A DNA stretch of 64,000 nucleotides, taken from assembly GCA_910574455.1 (NCBI GenBank), contig CAJSYZ010000003.1, positions 2,294,001 through 2,358,000 on the forward strand, given 5' to 3'. The notes under the pieces were generated by a model that was given only the letters and a program-made list of their open reading frames with translations, searched no databases and had not been told where the DNA came from. The position numbers and the translations under genes were made by a program. Shown in pieces: positions 22,549 through 34,781 of the stretch. Position 1 is the first letter of the stretch. Each line of letters starts with the position of its first letter. The stretch is from Trichaptum fuscoviolaceum. Its lineage: Eukaryota > Basidiomycota > Agaricomycetes > Hymenochaetales > Trichaptaceae.

Positions 22549-23987
22549 TTAAGAAACTTGTACTGGCGCTTGGACGGACGTTGGCCTCGCAGGGGCGAAA
22601 GTTCTCCGATTCAAAACCAAACCCTTCAATGAACGGATCTCACGTCTTATCTCCTCTTCTTGCGGACTCAGAGTCGTCGAACCAGTCAGCCCATAGCCCG
22701 AGGCACCTGGCATCCTCATCGAACCACGCGTGGCAAGCTGGTAGGTCTGCGTTGTAATGTAGCCTGTGACATCTGCGAGTGCATCAATCGTGCCCTGGAA
22801 CGGGTTGGTGCTTTCAGGGTGACGAGGGGCAAGGGAAACAGAGGAGGCAAGTGAGGATAATGAAGATGAGAGGGGCGTTGGTTCGGGAGGTGTGGTGGGT
22901 GTGTATGACCAAGTGAGGTTATTGGGATTATCTTGGGAAGGGGAAAAGGAAAAGCATGAATTCGTGTTCAGCACTTCCCATAGCGAAGTCTGTGTCAGAT
23001 GGATCAGGAGGCGTGAGTCTTCTGAGATGTAAGTGATAGATTTTGAAGTATACATACTTCATAGTTAGCCCCTTCTTCGGTTTTTAGCCAAGGTAATCTC
23101 TCCTCAAGGAAAGCGAACAGTTCCTCCCGGGTCGGTTTCTTTCCAGCCATCGCAAGTTCCTCGAGCGCACATCTTAGAACAGTAAATGGCGGGACATCTG
23201 CAATTGCTGCGTCTTCCCCGCCGATCTTCGACGTCAGGTCGGTCAAGGTACGTGAAGCAGCTAGTTCCGATGGCTCATGCTTAATTTGAGGGGCTGGTAG
23301 CACTGCAAAAGCCTGCGCTTGTGTATCCTTGAGCGAAGTGAGGGAGGTATGGAGGCGCGAAAGCAAAGAAGCTTGATGTTGCTTCAATGAACGCCGGGCA
23401 AGCGCCGAGCGGGTAAGTCGAGGGAGGAGGAATCTCTAAAGAGGAGCAGGACCACGATAAGTACCAATATCCATAGAAGAAGGAGGATCGTCGTACGTAG
23501 TAAATTAGAATAAGGACAGCTGAACCTCCCGTTAACCATGTCATAATCTTCGTGAGACCAAGTAACAGATGAGGAAGGTTTGAAGGCGGGGGTTGAGGAT
23601 ACGTGCGAGGAGGGACTGGAGGTAGCTGAGGAGGCTATTGCAGATCAGCTAAGTAACATTGCTTGGAGTCCAAGAATTTTGGCGACGTACGAGCTCTCTC
23701 ATCAATCCCTCGATCTCTACGTCATTCAAGCCTTTCTCTGCCAAAAATCGCCTCTTCTCTGCAGGTTCCTCGTAGCGGAGTTGCGGAGAGGTCAAGAATG
23801 CACGAGCTCGCTCGAGCAGCGTAGAGCGGTCATCACCGTAGATACTCGAGCTTGCGACCGACGACTCGGGGGACAGGGATGGTTCCGGTGATGGAGCTTG
23901 CGACACATCTTCTGGTTTACTTTCCGTTGTAGGCTCAGACTGTGCGCCCGAGTGCATTTTTTCACTAGATCCGTCGTCAACAGTCAT
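22549..23987 (-). CDS. PEX14: Peroxisomal membrane docking protein PEX14
   Basis: Docking factor for the PTS1/PTS2 import receptors at the peroxisome membrane. The minus-strand start is at 23987. The acidic, Ser-rich N-terminus leads to the receptor-binding three-helix domain (RARAFLTSPQLRYEEPAEKR, FLAEKGLNDVEIEGLMREL). Later exons give a Pro-rich linker (PPQLPPVPPRTYPQPPP), then a membrane segment near 23500 (MTWLTGGSAVLILIYYV). Next comes a coiled-coil part (KQHQASLLSRLHTSLTSLKD), and a Ser/Pro-rich tail ends at RREIRSLKGLVLNRR. Introns separate these parts (donor GTACGT near 23690, acceptor AATAG near 23632). Order and spacing fit fungal PEX14; some internal splice sites were not resolved. 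Confidence 0.92.
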
Positions 23988-24343
23988 GATGAGCGTGGTC
24001 TGGTGCGCGTTGAAGAGGTTTGGGGTAAGAGAGTCGGCGATTGAGGATATTATTCACATGCTTTGTTAGGCGCCCGAATAAACGCCCGCGGCGTCGAGTC
24101 TGAACTGGGACCGGAGCGGGGCCGATGTTTGGAGCGGGCGTCCACTCATCAGCAAAGAAGCTCGTACGATGTGTCAGTATCCGCCCTCATCTTCGCAGAC
24201 GTTGTCAGCGCATCCTCAATGTCATCCGATACACCCATATAATTCAATCTCTTGTCTCCTTTTTTTACTGAACCTCTGCTAGATTTCTTCTCGTTGACTA
24301 CTGGCATTGACACGCAAAGTACCAACTGCCGTGAGCGACTACC
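23988..24343. promoter_or_regulatory. Divergent promoter region of PEX14 and the MFS transporter
   Basis: 356 bp separate the two start codons. No TATA box or repeated element stands out, and no gene is supported. Confidence 0.4.
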
Positions 24344-26915
24344 ATGCGTGCACTCGACAAAGCACGCTATTTCGTTTGGGGGGAGCCGCCGAAATCGAAG
24401 ATGGAGCGAAATCTGCTCTTGAAACTCGACTGGTTCATTCTGTCGTATTGTTGTCTGATGGTGAGCCCCGTAACTTCTATGACGCATTTACCCTGCCTTA
24501 TCTTAGTGTATGCGCAGTATTTTACGAATTGTACGGTCGTCTGCTCTACTTGATGCTGATGTTGCATCTGACGATCGACTTCCATGGGGAGTAGATCTTG
24601 ATAGATCGAATGTAAACAACGCATATGTATCGGGTATGAGAGAGGAACTGAACATGCAAGGGACGGACTTCAATGTACGTCTATCCGAACAAAGCTTCAT
24701 ACTAGACCAGTCACCGATTCTCTTGTCATCGCAGAAAATAAACACGCTCTTCACCTGTGGATACATAGTCGGCATGATTCCGAGTCCGTTTACATTTCAA
24801 ATGGCCTTGCAATGTTGTCTGAATCGGTGATGACCGGCGCAGACAACCTCATGCTTCAAGTCGTACCGCCTCGGATATGGTTCCCATTGATGCAGATTGT
24901 CTGGGGAATATTGACTTTCTGGTGAGTAGCACAATTGTTTCATCCCCTCATTTAGCCTAAACACTCTGAACTGTCGTTTGTGCATCATATTGGGACTCAA
25001 GCACGAGTACGGTCACGACAGTGCAGCAGGTGAGTTTCTCCTCTAAGAAGACGAGGTCGAGGAATGATTTAATACATCTTCATTTCCCTCTTTCGTTGTA
25101 AAGATTTGGGCAATCCGCTTCTTACAGGGCATAGCCGAATCCTCGACGTTTGTTGGCACACACTACATTCTTGGATCGTAAGCGCCCATACCTTACAACC
25201 GAATTGCCATTGCTTATACATCGCCATCGTCTATCGAAACTCTTATCTGTAGTTGGTATAAACCTGCAGAGCTTGGTAAACGCTCCGGAATTTTCACGAG
25301 TTCCGGTCTGATTGGTACACTGTATGCGCTTTTTTCGGGCTTTGCCATTGCCTGGGTTCTATTGCTAATTCTTTCCCTCCTTTGCTATGAATATAGATTC
25401 TCCGGCCTCTTACAGGCAGCCGTATACAAGTAAGAAGAGAGGACTCCAATTACACTCATACTAAATCTTGCTCATAGGAACCTCAATGGTCATGCAGGGA
25501 GGAGCGGTTGGCGCTGGCTGTAAGTTCTACTAATGTTTATTGCAGGAATTATACTACATAACATGCACGTAGTTTCATAATTGACGGCATCATCACCCTT
25601 CCTATCGCATTCTACGGGTTTCTTGTATTCCCCAACGTCCCCTCTACCTCCAACGTCTTCTACATATCGTCTGAAGAACGCCTCCTCGCTATCAACCGAC
25701 TCGAGTCCTCGCCCGACGCAGCGTATGACGTCGCGCAGCACCACCGGCTCTCATGGTCGCTCGCGCGGCGCGTGCTCGGGAGGTGGCGTTGGTACGCGTG
25801 CTCGCTGCTCTTCGCGATCTCGGGCGAGACGGAGAGCTTCGGGTCAAACAACCTCATGGGGCAGTACCTCAAGGCCATCGGCGGGTTCAGCGTGGTGCAG
25901 ATTGACAACTATCCGAGCGGCCAGACGGCCTTTGCGATCGTGTCGACGCTGGTGTGTGCGACGTGGACGGACTACACGCGCAGACGGTGGCCGGTGCTCG
26001 TGTACATGAGTTTGGCGCTTATACTGTCGAGTATCTTAATCTTGGTGTGGAAAACGCCGATCGCGGTGAAGTTCTTTGCATATTGTACGTTGTTTCGTTT
26101 TGTGTAGTCTCAGTTGTTTTCTCTGCTATCGGTTTTGACACAGCTTCCTTCTGAATTTCTAGACCTTGCCGGGGCATCGTATGCCGGACAAGCTACGACA
26201 TTTGCGTGAGTTATCCACCTCTCGACCTTACTTTTTGTATTGTGTTGTGCTTGTCCGGTCTAACCGTTTTTTAATTTAGGTGGGCGAACCAGATATGTGC
26301 AGATGACGACCAAGAACGCGCTGTCGTGCTTGCTTCCATGAAGTAAGTCCTGTCCCTACTGTGTCGTATTGGTCGTCCCTCTTGAAAACGTCCACTTGTT
26401 AATTGCTTGGCCTAAACGTTATCCCATCCGTCGGGTTTCTCTGATGCCTTGCGTCCACCACATGTCCATCCCTCGAGCCTTCTCTGTACTAGAGTTCAAG
26501 CCTAGAAGCTTAATGCTAGGGATTAATTCTTCTTATAAGCGCTCTGTCGCCCATTGTCCCTCCTTCAAACGCATTTATTAACATCTATTAACTCACTCTC
26601 ACACACAGTATGTGGAACAACGTGATTAACGCCTGGTGGCCTCTGTTGTTCTACCCGGCAACGGATGCGCCCCGCTTCAGAAAAGGGATGTACGCCATGA
26701 TCGGCGTGTGCATTGCTACGCTCGCTGTGACGGCTTTAGTGTGGTATCTGGAGAGGCGGGAGTGGCGGTTGAAGGGGCGACCTGGAGCGCCTGGTCGCCG
26801 CCGTTTGGAGCAAGACGATGTAGCATATGGTGATGGAGAGAAGGGGGCTTCGTTGCGGTCGCAGCAAAGAAAGTCGGACGAATCCGATACCAAAGATCCA
26901 TCTCCTGTGCTTTGA
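24344..26915 (+). CDS. MFS transporter, anion:cation symporter (ACS) family, Dal5/Fen2-like
   Basis: A plasma-membrane permease likely importing a small organic anion such as allantoate, pantothenate or a vitamin; the substrate cannot be read from sequence. The ATG at 24344 opens a cytosolic N-terminus and TM1 (LDWFILSYCCLM). After an intron the ACS signature reads YFTNYLDRSNVNNAYVSGM. Later pieces are TLFTCGYIVGMIP, IWAIRFLQGIAESSTFVGTH, ILGSWYKPAELGKRSGIF, and WRWLFIIDGIITLPIAFYGF. The final membrane exons end in a long hydrophilic tail (SQQRKSDESDTKDPSPVL). Ten or so exons with 50-70 bp introns are needed; the last begins near 26610. The C-terminal half (25575-26085) is unusually GC-rich. 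Confidence 0.87.
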
Positions 26916-28109
26916 TGATGGTAGTGCAGATATATGGAACATGATATATAGATTGCATGTACTGCCATGTACATAAGTATATAAGCAAAAGTACTGCCTG
27001 CCAAGATAGTTTACCGTTTAGGCTTCGGAAAAATGGAGGAGTTGAGGTCATCACAGCTGCCAACATGTCCGCGTCGATCCCACCGATCCCGACGCACGTC
27101 AGTCAGACAGCGAGGTATATGAAATTAGGGACACATGTGATACTCATATGATACACGATAGCGTCACACATAAATATTTGTGTGTTATCTTGATATCCGA
27201 TTTCCGGTTGCTGTTTTTTCTCTAATGTTTTTCCGAAAATTGGATTGTGGAGCGTGTCACGGTTAGCCGCTGCGCTTGCAATTGGTCTGCATAACGACGG
27301 CGGCAACCAAGCCAGATGTCGGAACTGGAGAGTCCCGAGGCTGTTGGTGGTCTTCCGAATGCTGGCATGTCCGACCGCACTCGCGCATTGGCCACGACTC
27401 AGAAGTCCGGCTGGAGAATCTGATTGAACGCACGGTGTTCTCATTGCCTTGAGGTGCAGTGGAAGCTGGCAACAACAGCCACCTAAGTTTCGCGTTGCCA
27501 TCGAACACAGAACAGACAAACGGCCGGAGATGAAAGAGAAAGGCGATTCTTTATCTGTAATTAGCGCATACATACAATTGGCAAACGGCTGATCGCGCTT
27601 GGCTATTGTCCAAACCTACTAGTCCAAGTCCACGTCTAAGCTCCACCTCCTCATTTCAACCTCTTTCCCCGCACAGTCGGCTTTTCTTTTTCTTCCTTTC
27701 CTTCATCCCCCTCCCCGTTCACCCCTTTACACGTATTATAGGCATTGCTGACCAGTGTCTTTCATTCCGCTCTCTTGTCACGAACACGAAACCGCCCCGA
27801 ATAACCTCAATCGCAACATATTATATCGGCTTTGCCCAAGCGCATCTCATTTTGCTCGTAGTTGCTCGACGTGGATCAGTCGAGCGTACATCGGACATAG
27901 CAACGCTTTGGGTCATTACTCCAGCCGATATCCATTCCGCAAACAAACGGACGAGCTGCTTGCACGAACAACCCTCTGTAGTGACTCCAACTCCAAACCT
28001 GACGCTCTTTTACCATCAACTCCTTTCCCTTTATCGACCACCTCAACCAACCAAGACGTGAAAGGCCTCTTTGCTGTTGAGCCTTTGAACGATTCAGTTG
28101 GAAAGAAAC
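26916..28109. other. Intergenic, 1.2 kb
   Basis: The first about 700 bp show nothing recognisable; minus-strand open frames at 27103-27573 have no domain and no coding-like composition. The last about 470 bp are pyrimidine-rich upstream sequence of the mucin-like gene. Confidence 0.5.
27640..27735 (+). promoter_or_regulatory. Pyrimidine-rich promoter tract of the mucin-like gene
   Basis: About 95 bp of nearly uninterrupted C/T (for example CTTTTCTTTTTCTTCCTTTC) on the coding strand. Such CT-rich stretches often lie near transcription starts of highly expressed filamentous-fungal genes; the role here is inferred. Confidence 0.35.
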
Positions 28110-30022
28110 ATGGTCTCATACCGCCGCCATCAAGTTGTCGCGCATGCGCAGAGGCGGGACCTCTTTGGCCGTACGTGGCCGATGCTTTTCGTCGTCCTAG
28201 CCTGTGTCTTATTGACATCTGCTGCTGATACAGTCCTTCCGAATGGGTGAGTTGAAATAGAGAAAAGTCGACAGGCAACGGACAAATATTGAATTATTTT
28301 GTTTCCTTTTTCTTCCCTATTTTGCATGCAGAGACAAGACAACTGCGACTGCAGCTACGGGGACGTCGACGGCTACCTCTGCTGCTACTACAAGCACGAC
28401 GCCCGACCCAGGAGCGGGGGGGATCATTGGCGGACTTACCAGTGCCATAGGGGATGTGACGAGCGCGATCGGCTCTGTCATTTCTCCTATTATCCCTCTT
28501 CCGAGCACCTCGAGCACACAAATCCTGTGAGTATCAACACAAAATCCAATTTACTTATACTTAGTGACTGTGGACTGACAGGACGTCCGCAACCTCCTCA
28601 ATCCCCTCCAGCACAACCTCCTCCAGCATCACATCCACTTCTGCAACTTCAACTTCATCTGCAACCCCAACATCCACCTCAACATCGAGCTTACCGCCCA
28701 CGACATCATCCTCTTCCACCTCCGCATTGGAGGACCAGACCTCCACCTACTTGACAACGACCAACGGACAAGTCTCCACTGTTACTGCAACCGTTGCCGT
28801 CGCCGTTCCTTCCGCGTCAGCAACAGCACATGCACCACCGAAATCCTTCTTGCAGAACAAGCCGCTCGCAGGCACGGTGTTTGCCCTGGTGGGCGTTGTC
28901 GGTCTCGTCCTCCTCATCGCGCTCTCGACGTTCGCCATCCGCAGGACGCGCCGCAACAAGCTCGAGCGGGACGCCGAGAACTTCGACACGCTCTTCCCCG
29001 ATCCGGATGGGTACATGGGCGGCGGAGTCCCGTCGACGTCGGGCTTCCCTGGTGACAAGCGCCGTGCCGAGGGCAATGTTGGCGTGCCACCCGCGCGGAG
29101 CGTCTCGGGACGTACGGCGGGTTCTGCTGGAGCGCCCAGTGCGGAAGGTAGCGAGGACGGGCTGCTCGGCGGCGGTGCTCATAGCCGGACGCCGAGCGAT
29201 GGCCAGGAAACGACGGCCTCGCACACCATGGGAGCGCCGATGATGCAGCAGCTTGGGCAGCCCATCACGCGCTTCGGACCAAATGGCGGCGGAAATATGT
29301 CTGAGTTCACTCCCCTTCCTGCACCTCCCGGCCTGACTGGTGCGCAGCGCGCTCAGCAGCAGCAGCAGCAGATGATGATGTCTGCACAACGGGGGTATGG
29401 CTACGAGAACCTGCAGCGCTCGTACACACAATCCGCGTATCAGCAGCAGCCTGGTTATCCCAACGGTCCAGCGCCGCCCAGTGCTGTGTACGCGCAGGGA
29501 AAACCACAAGGACAAGGACAAGGACAAGGCTTGTCGGTGAACACGTCCATGCCTTCGCCATGGGATGCGAAGACCTCGCCATCGCCCATCGCTCCCCTCC
29601 CGCCCTTCGCAACCCAGCAGCAACAACACCACGCGCAAGGTTCCCAGGCATCCGCATACAGCGGCGGCTATGGCTACGGCACGCCCCCGCCCTTAGTCCG
29701 CACCGGTGTCCAAGGTCATGGCGCACCTGTCCCGCCGTCGTCTCCATCACCGACGCGCTCCACGTCTTCCGCAGGATCTGGCGCTCCGCGCGGCCAGAGC
29801 AGCGAACAGCGCCCGTCGGAGTCCTCCACTGCCTCTAGTGCGCGAGCGCGGAATGCATCTGCGGGTGCAGGTGCAGGCGTGAGGCCGCTGTCTGACGTCT
29901 TCGGTGCTGGCAACGGCGCGGACGGGGAGGGAGACGAAGACGCGTATGCGGACTATGCGTATGCGACGGGCCCGGGCCAGCAGGGAAGTGTGCCAAGGGG
30001 CCTACGAGTCGCTAATGCGTAA
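28110..30022 (+). CDS. Mucin-like single-pass membrane protein (Ser/Thr-rich ectodomain, Gln-rich cytosolic tail)
   Basis: Three exons (28110-28246, 28332-28526, 28582-30022) join in frame to give 590 residues. The N-terminus has a signal-anchor or signal peptide (WPMLFVVLACVLLTSAADT). A Ser/Thr/Ala-rich, probably O-glycosylated ectodomain follows (TSTATSAATTSTTPD and long runs of S/T). Then comes one membrane helix (VFALVGVVGLVLLIALSTFA) with a basic stop-transfer RRTRRNK. The about 370-residue tail is rich in Gly, Pro and Gln (QQQQQ near 29356, QGQGQGQG near 29510). The layout resembles fungal wall-stress sensors of the Mid2/Wsc type, but no WSC or other named domain is present, so a sensor role is only suggested. 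Confidence 0.85.
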
Positions 30023-30750
30023 TGAGGCGAGATTGATGATCTGGAGACGGAGAGAGATGATGCTAGTAGAGATACCCCGTTGCATACGATACCTCTTCCA
30101 CTGGTCCCCGCAATTCCTTTTTCTTCACGGCCGGTGTCCCGTGGACCACCCACAAGGCAACAAGCAAATCCCGTGCAAGTCGCGTATGCCCGACTTTCCT
30201 TTATATTCAACTGACCCAACGCACGCCGACCCATTCAGCCAAGCAACTTACAACTTTTGACGCTTCATTTTAATAAACCCCTGTGCGGTGCTTCCCCTTT
30301 TACGAAACTTCTCTTCGACTCCCGGTGTGTTCGTGGGTGTTTCGTATAACTGCATTGTTTTTTACTCTCTTGTTTTTTTTGAACGTTTTGAACGATGAAC
30401 GAAGGGGGTTCCTTCTTTTCTGCTTTGTCGATAGACATTTCACCAGCCTTTCTCATTGTATCATATATCAGTCTATTTCGCAAGCCGAACGAGGAGTAGA
30501 AGTAGGTTAACAATCACGTCTTTCTTCCTCCTACTGGTATTCTCGAAGTCATCCACGCCTTAGCGCATTAGGCTGCGTGAAGATTGCTTTGTTAAATTTG
30601 TATCTTGTACGTTAAAGAAGGAAATCGTATGCAGCAGTAGTAATCGAATTCAAATCAATTGAAATGCTGAACACGGTACAAGTACAATAATTTGGTTCTT
30701 CTGCGATAGATCATTTCTCGCCCAATTCTTTTGAGTAATGCGCATCGCAA
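30023..30750. other. Convergent 3' flanks, no gene seen
   Basis: This lies between the mucin-like gene (+) and the CsbD-like gene (-). T-rich runs near 30355-30380 are likely 3' UTR or terminator sequence. No ORF with coding character was found. Confidence 0.5.
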
Positions 30751-31274
30751 TTAGAATTGATCACCCCCACCGCCGGTCTGAAGAGCAGAAAAAAACATAG
30801 TCAGAAAGCATTTCAGGTGGGTCATATTGAAAATTAGCGCCTTACGCGACGTTCCTCTCCACGCGCCTGCAGATCGGTGTCGCCGGTAACCTGTCCAGCC
30901 CACTGCTCCGCAGTCCCGCGCAGACGTTCGCCAGTCGTCGGCTGATTGGGTTGGCGCTGTCGTTCCCGCTCCCGCTCCCGTTCGCCCTTGTTGAACTCCG
31001 CGTCCATCTGCGCGTTGAACTCGTTCAGGTCGCTCGTCGCGGGCGCCGTGTTCGAGCCCCCCTTGCCGACGACGTCGTCGTCGTCGTCTTGCGTCTGGGC
31101 ATTGCTGGGGTTGTACCCTCCGAGACCCGTGTTCCCCGGGTCCGTCGCGCCCGCGCCCGCGCCGCTCCCGTACGTGCCCGCGCCGCCGGACGACCCGTCA
31201 GCGAACCCCTCGTCCTTCTTCAAGTTCCCCTCGCGCGAGGTAAAGTTGCCAGAATGTTGTTGGTACTGCGACAT
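30751..31274 (-). CDS. Small hydrophilic CsbD-like stress protein
   Basis: Two exons on the minus strand (31274-30846 and 30777-30751) encode 151 residues ending TGGGGDQF. The protein is Gly/Asp/Gln-rich and lacks Cys and membrane segments. Near the C-terminus GERLRGTAEQWAGQVTGDTD resembles the CsbD-like repeat of fungal stress-induced proteins. A charged ERERERERQRQ run precedes it, and a five-Asp run (QDDDDDVVG) lies mid-protein. Expression is often stress-linked in this family; the molecular function is unknown. Confidence 0.7.
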
Positions 31275-32682
31275 TGTTTTGTATGCTATGATGTGGATTG
31301 GGTGTTGGAGAATGGTATACTTGGGAGGTGCTTGGTTTTATGACGGTCTGGCCGTCGGCCGCTGGAGTGGATTATGGGCCCCGGTCATAGGTGATGTAAC
31401 CAAGTGGGACTCTCCAAGATTAGGTCCATATTCAAGATTTTCAAATGGGCGTTGAACATACATACTAATGAGTGAATGGCACTGAAGTCTGTGACGTCAT
31501 GAGTGCGCTTTGAGGAGTGGAGGTAGAGGACCCACTGGATGATGGACCCACACGCACGTTTTCAGTGGCGGATAGAGTGCATCCATCCTTTCGGGACTGT
31601 ATATTTAGCAAGTGAACGGCTATTCGCAAGGGTATTACGCAAGAGACCTCGAGACAATAGGTGGAGTCGAGTGTTCGACATGATCGTCAAAGAAACAGCC
31701 AGCGATGCTTGTGCAGTCATCTTTGATCAATAGCTGCGTCCTGGAGTACATGATGGGTTTCAGGAAAATCCGTCAAGGCCGATCAAATGTGCGCGAAGGA
31801 GCGAGATGGTGCCTCACAACGCTGTCTTATTGCTGGAAAAGTTGACAAGAATGCGAATATATCACTAAAACGTCCAAGGCACAAATAACATAGCGACTCA
31901 CGAATGCTTGCGATCTAGAATGGTCATTATTCATTAAAGAAGAATGTTCCTTACACGTACATACCACACAAACCACTAAATGCTGTAAAAAGCAGTAGTG
32001 CATACGATGATTCATTTCTATAAATCTTGTATGTCAGGCCTTCCTTTGCTATTATTAAGTTATTCTGCGCCCAGAACAACATATGAAACGTTCGCGCAAA
32101 CTTGAAGACGAGGTCGCAGCGCAGTAAGTCAAGAGCTGTTAGATACATGTCAAGGCAGGTCACTGTATCAAACAATAGCAAATCAGTTGTCCGTGTCGAC
32201 GTCAGTCTAAGTAACTTATCATTCATCAAGTGCATGTACGACTCCGAGTCAGGCGAGTCACAAGCAGACGAGCCTCAGCTCGAGTCAAGGCACCGAACGG
32301 AAAGAGAAAGACACAGAATATTCGCTGCTGCATCGTGTAAGGCGCACATACAGAACCTTTGTACTTTTGCTTAGGATTCCCAGAGTGAGTGAGTCAGATG
32401 CTTGACATAGCGGCAGCGTTGAGATGAGAGTACAAGAGAAGGAGGTGTGTGTCCGAGAAAGTCAGCTTGAATGGGCGCTAAGGACAGCCACGTGGGATAG
32501 AGATTGGCAGTGCCCATTGTCGCAACCCTGCTGGACAACTTGGACAACGGCGACAGGCCATCTTTCAACACTCCATTTCTCCTCGATCTCGCTCCTTTCT
32601 GTCAGCGTATAAAAGGTCCACTAGGGCCCCGTGTAGCCTACTCACAACAAAATAGGGGAGCAGAAATACTATCCTTCAGAAA
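31275..32682. other. Intergenic, 1.4 kb, divergent upstream regions
   Basis: This lies upstream of both the CsbD-like gene (-) and the PKA regulatory-subunit gene (+). Short frames occur without recognisable content. Apart from the TATA box near 32608 nothing distinctive was seen. Confidence 0.5.
32608..32614 (+). promoter_or_regulatory. TATA box upstream of the PKA regulatory subunit
   Basis: TATAAAA about 70 bp before the start codon at 32683, within GCGTATAAAAGG. The spacing would allow only a short 5' UTR. Confidence 0.45.
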
Positions 32683-34278
32683 ATGTCGACCTTTGACCAG
32701 CTCGTCGCGGATTTGACGCGCGACGTTAACCGGGCGCAACCCAAGGACGCACTTCAGTTTTGCGCGAACTGGTTCCAGACGAGGCTGGAGGAGCAGCGCG
32801 TGCGCATGCGGGACGTGTTGGTGAAGCGGACGTCTATCGCTGTGCGTGACGCCCCCGCCGAGCTCTTCGTCGACACGCCGCTTGGGACAAGTGGGCTCCA
32901 GAGCATATCGCCTTTCTCGACTGCACATACCACTACACACCGACACTCTTTCCCTCATCACAGGCAGTCCATCATTCCCTCTGCTGCGAGTCCTTTCGGG
33001 ACACTCAATGTCCCAGGCAATGCTCTACTTGCCAACACGCATGCACCCCCACCGCCTCCTACGTTCAAGGTTGATCCAGTCGAGATATCTCCTACGTCTG
33101 GCGGGTTTCCGCCTTTCGACGGGAATAGTGCATATGATCCCTCAATGACTCCACACCCGGGCGACTTCCTGCAACCGTCTGCAACGATCCTGGCGCGACG
33201 CACTTCCGTCAGCGCGGAGTCCATCATTGTAGACAGTAGCACCAACGAGCCTACACCGGTGTACCCAAAAACACCTGAGCAGGTGCAGCGCATAAAAGCT
33301 TCCATTAAAGATAACTTCATATTCCGTGACCTCGACGAGGAACAGGAGACCGGCGTACTCAACGCAATGCAGGAGATACGTGTCTCTGCAAACGAGGTCG
33401 TCATACGCCAGGGTGATGTGGGCGAGTACTTCTATGTCGTTGAGTCGGGCCTGTTGCACTGTTTTATCAAGCAGGAAGCCGCGCCTCCCCCGGCATTTGC
33501 TGTGCATGACAAGGATGCAGGCGAGAAGGCTTCCCACCCGGGACACCCGGAATTCGGACGCAAGGTTGCAGAATGCACTCCCGGAAAGTCGTTTGGTGAG
33601 CTTGCACTTATGTACGGGCACCCACGTGCAGCTACTGTTCTGTCTATCGAGCCATCTACACTCTGGCGCGTCGACCGCATCACCTTCCGCACGATCATTC
33701 TCAAGGCCGCGCACCGCCGGCGCACGATGTACGAGCACTTCCTCTCAACCGTCCCGCTCCTCTCCTCTCTCTCCGCCGAAGAACGCAGCAAAGTCGCAGA
33801 CGCGCTCACCTCTCGTGTGTACACCGATGGCCAGGTCGTCGTGAAGCAAGGGGAGCCGGGCGATACATTCTTCTTTGTGGAGGAGGGCGAAGCCGAGGTC
33901 ACGAAGAAGCAGCGATCCGAGGACGGCGAGCGCGACATCAAAGTTAGTCACCTCCGCAAGGGTGAATACTTTGGAGGTGCGGTACATCCTATTCTTATTC
34001 CACTCTTAATTGCTATGTTGCGGCTTCTTGATGGCTAATGCTATAATAATTCTTGACATCTTTACACAGAGCTCTCGCTTCTCCGTCGATCCCCGCGCGC
34101 GGCAACAGTTAGCGCGGTGCAGCGAACCGACCCCAACGCGCCGAAGCTCAAGGTTGCTGCGCTTGATGCCGCCGCGTTCACGCGTCTCCTTGGTCCTCTG
34201 CGTGAGCTCATGGAACGCAAGGCCGGCGAAAGCTATGGCCCGGGATATGGCGCGTCTTTCAGCAGGTTGTCTCGGTAA
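32683..34278 (+). CDS. cAMP-dependent protein kinase regulatory subunit (BCY1/PKAR)
   Basis: Binds and inhibits PKA catalytic subunits until cAMP releases them. Two exons (32683-33976, 34070-34278) give 500 residues. The N-terminal dimerisation/docking helix is at residues 1-50 (FDQLVADLTRDVNR, DALQFCANWFQTRL). The pseudosubstrate/autophosphorylation site is LARRTSVSAES; the Ser makes it type II-like. Two cyclic-nucleotide-binding domains follow, each with its phosphate-binding cassette: FGELALMYGHPRAATV in the first, and GELSLLRRSPRAATV formed across the intron in the second. Length and order match fungal PKA regulatory subunits. Confidence 0.96.
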
Positions 34279-34781
34279 TGTCTATAATAGTCAGATACGT
34301 GGCGCTCGGCGTGAGATTGCTGCCTACGCGTTACCTGCCGTCTCAAACACATATTATCTTCAACATAGGTGTATCTTTAGAAATATTTCACTAGTATACG
34401 CATACGCTTGTTTTCTTCTTGTGCGACTCCAGATTTTCCTGCTCAGTCCCTGTCTCTCTATCGTGGAATGCTTTCTTTTTATTTATCGTGTTCTGCGCAA
34501 CGTATTGTAATTGCCAGAGGAATCTACATTTGCTTCCGTGTGAGACTGAGTGATGTGTAGTAAGCAGTGTAAGCAGCTGCCCTGACGCCGGCACTCCGAC
34601 ACCAACACCTACGCAATGCGGCCGGCACACCTTTCCTTTCTCCTATACTGTTCCCGCAGCAACTACTTTACATCTACTCCCTAATCTCAAACCTATTTAT
34701 CTCATTAGACTAGAGGCTCACCACTGAGTTATCGTGACGACGGCAGCACTAGCAAGACAGACATTCCGACAGCTCAGAGCC
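34279..34781. other. Intergenic, 0.5 kb
   Basis: 3' flank of the PKA subunit and upstream region of the hydrolase, with no recognisable gene or repeat. Confidence 0.5.

Noticed and set aside
27103..27573. 156-codon minus-strand ORF
   Set aside because: No recognisable motif, no coding-like composition, and several overlapping frames of similar length.
28817..29638. 273-codon open frame on the minus strand
   Set aside because: It lies antisense to the GC-rich third exon of the mucin-like gene and has Arg/Leu-rich shadow composition.
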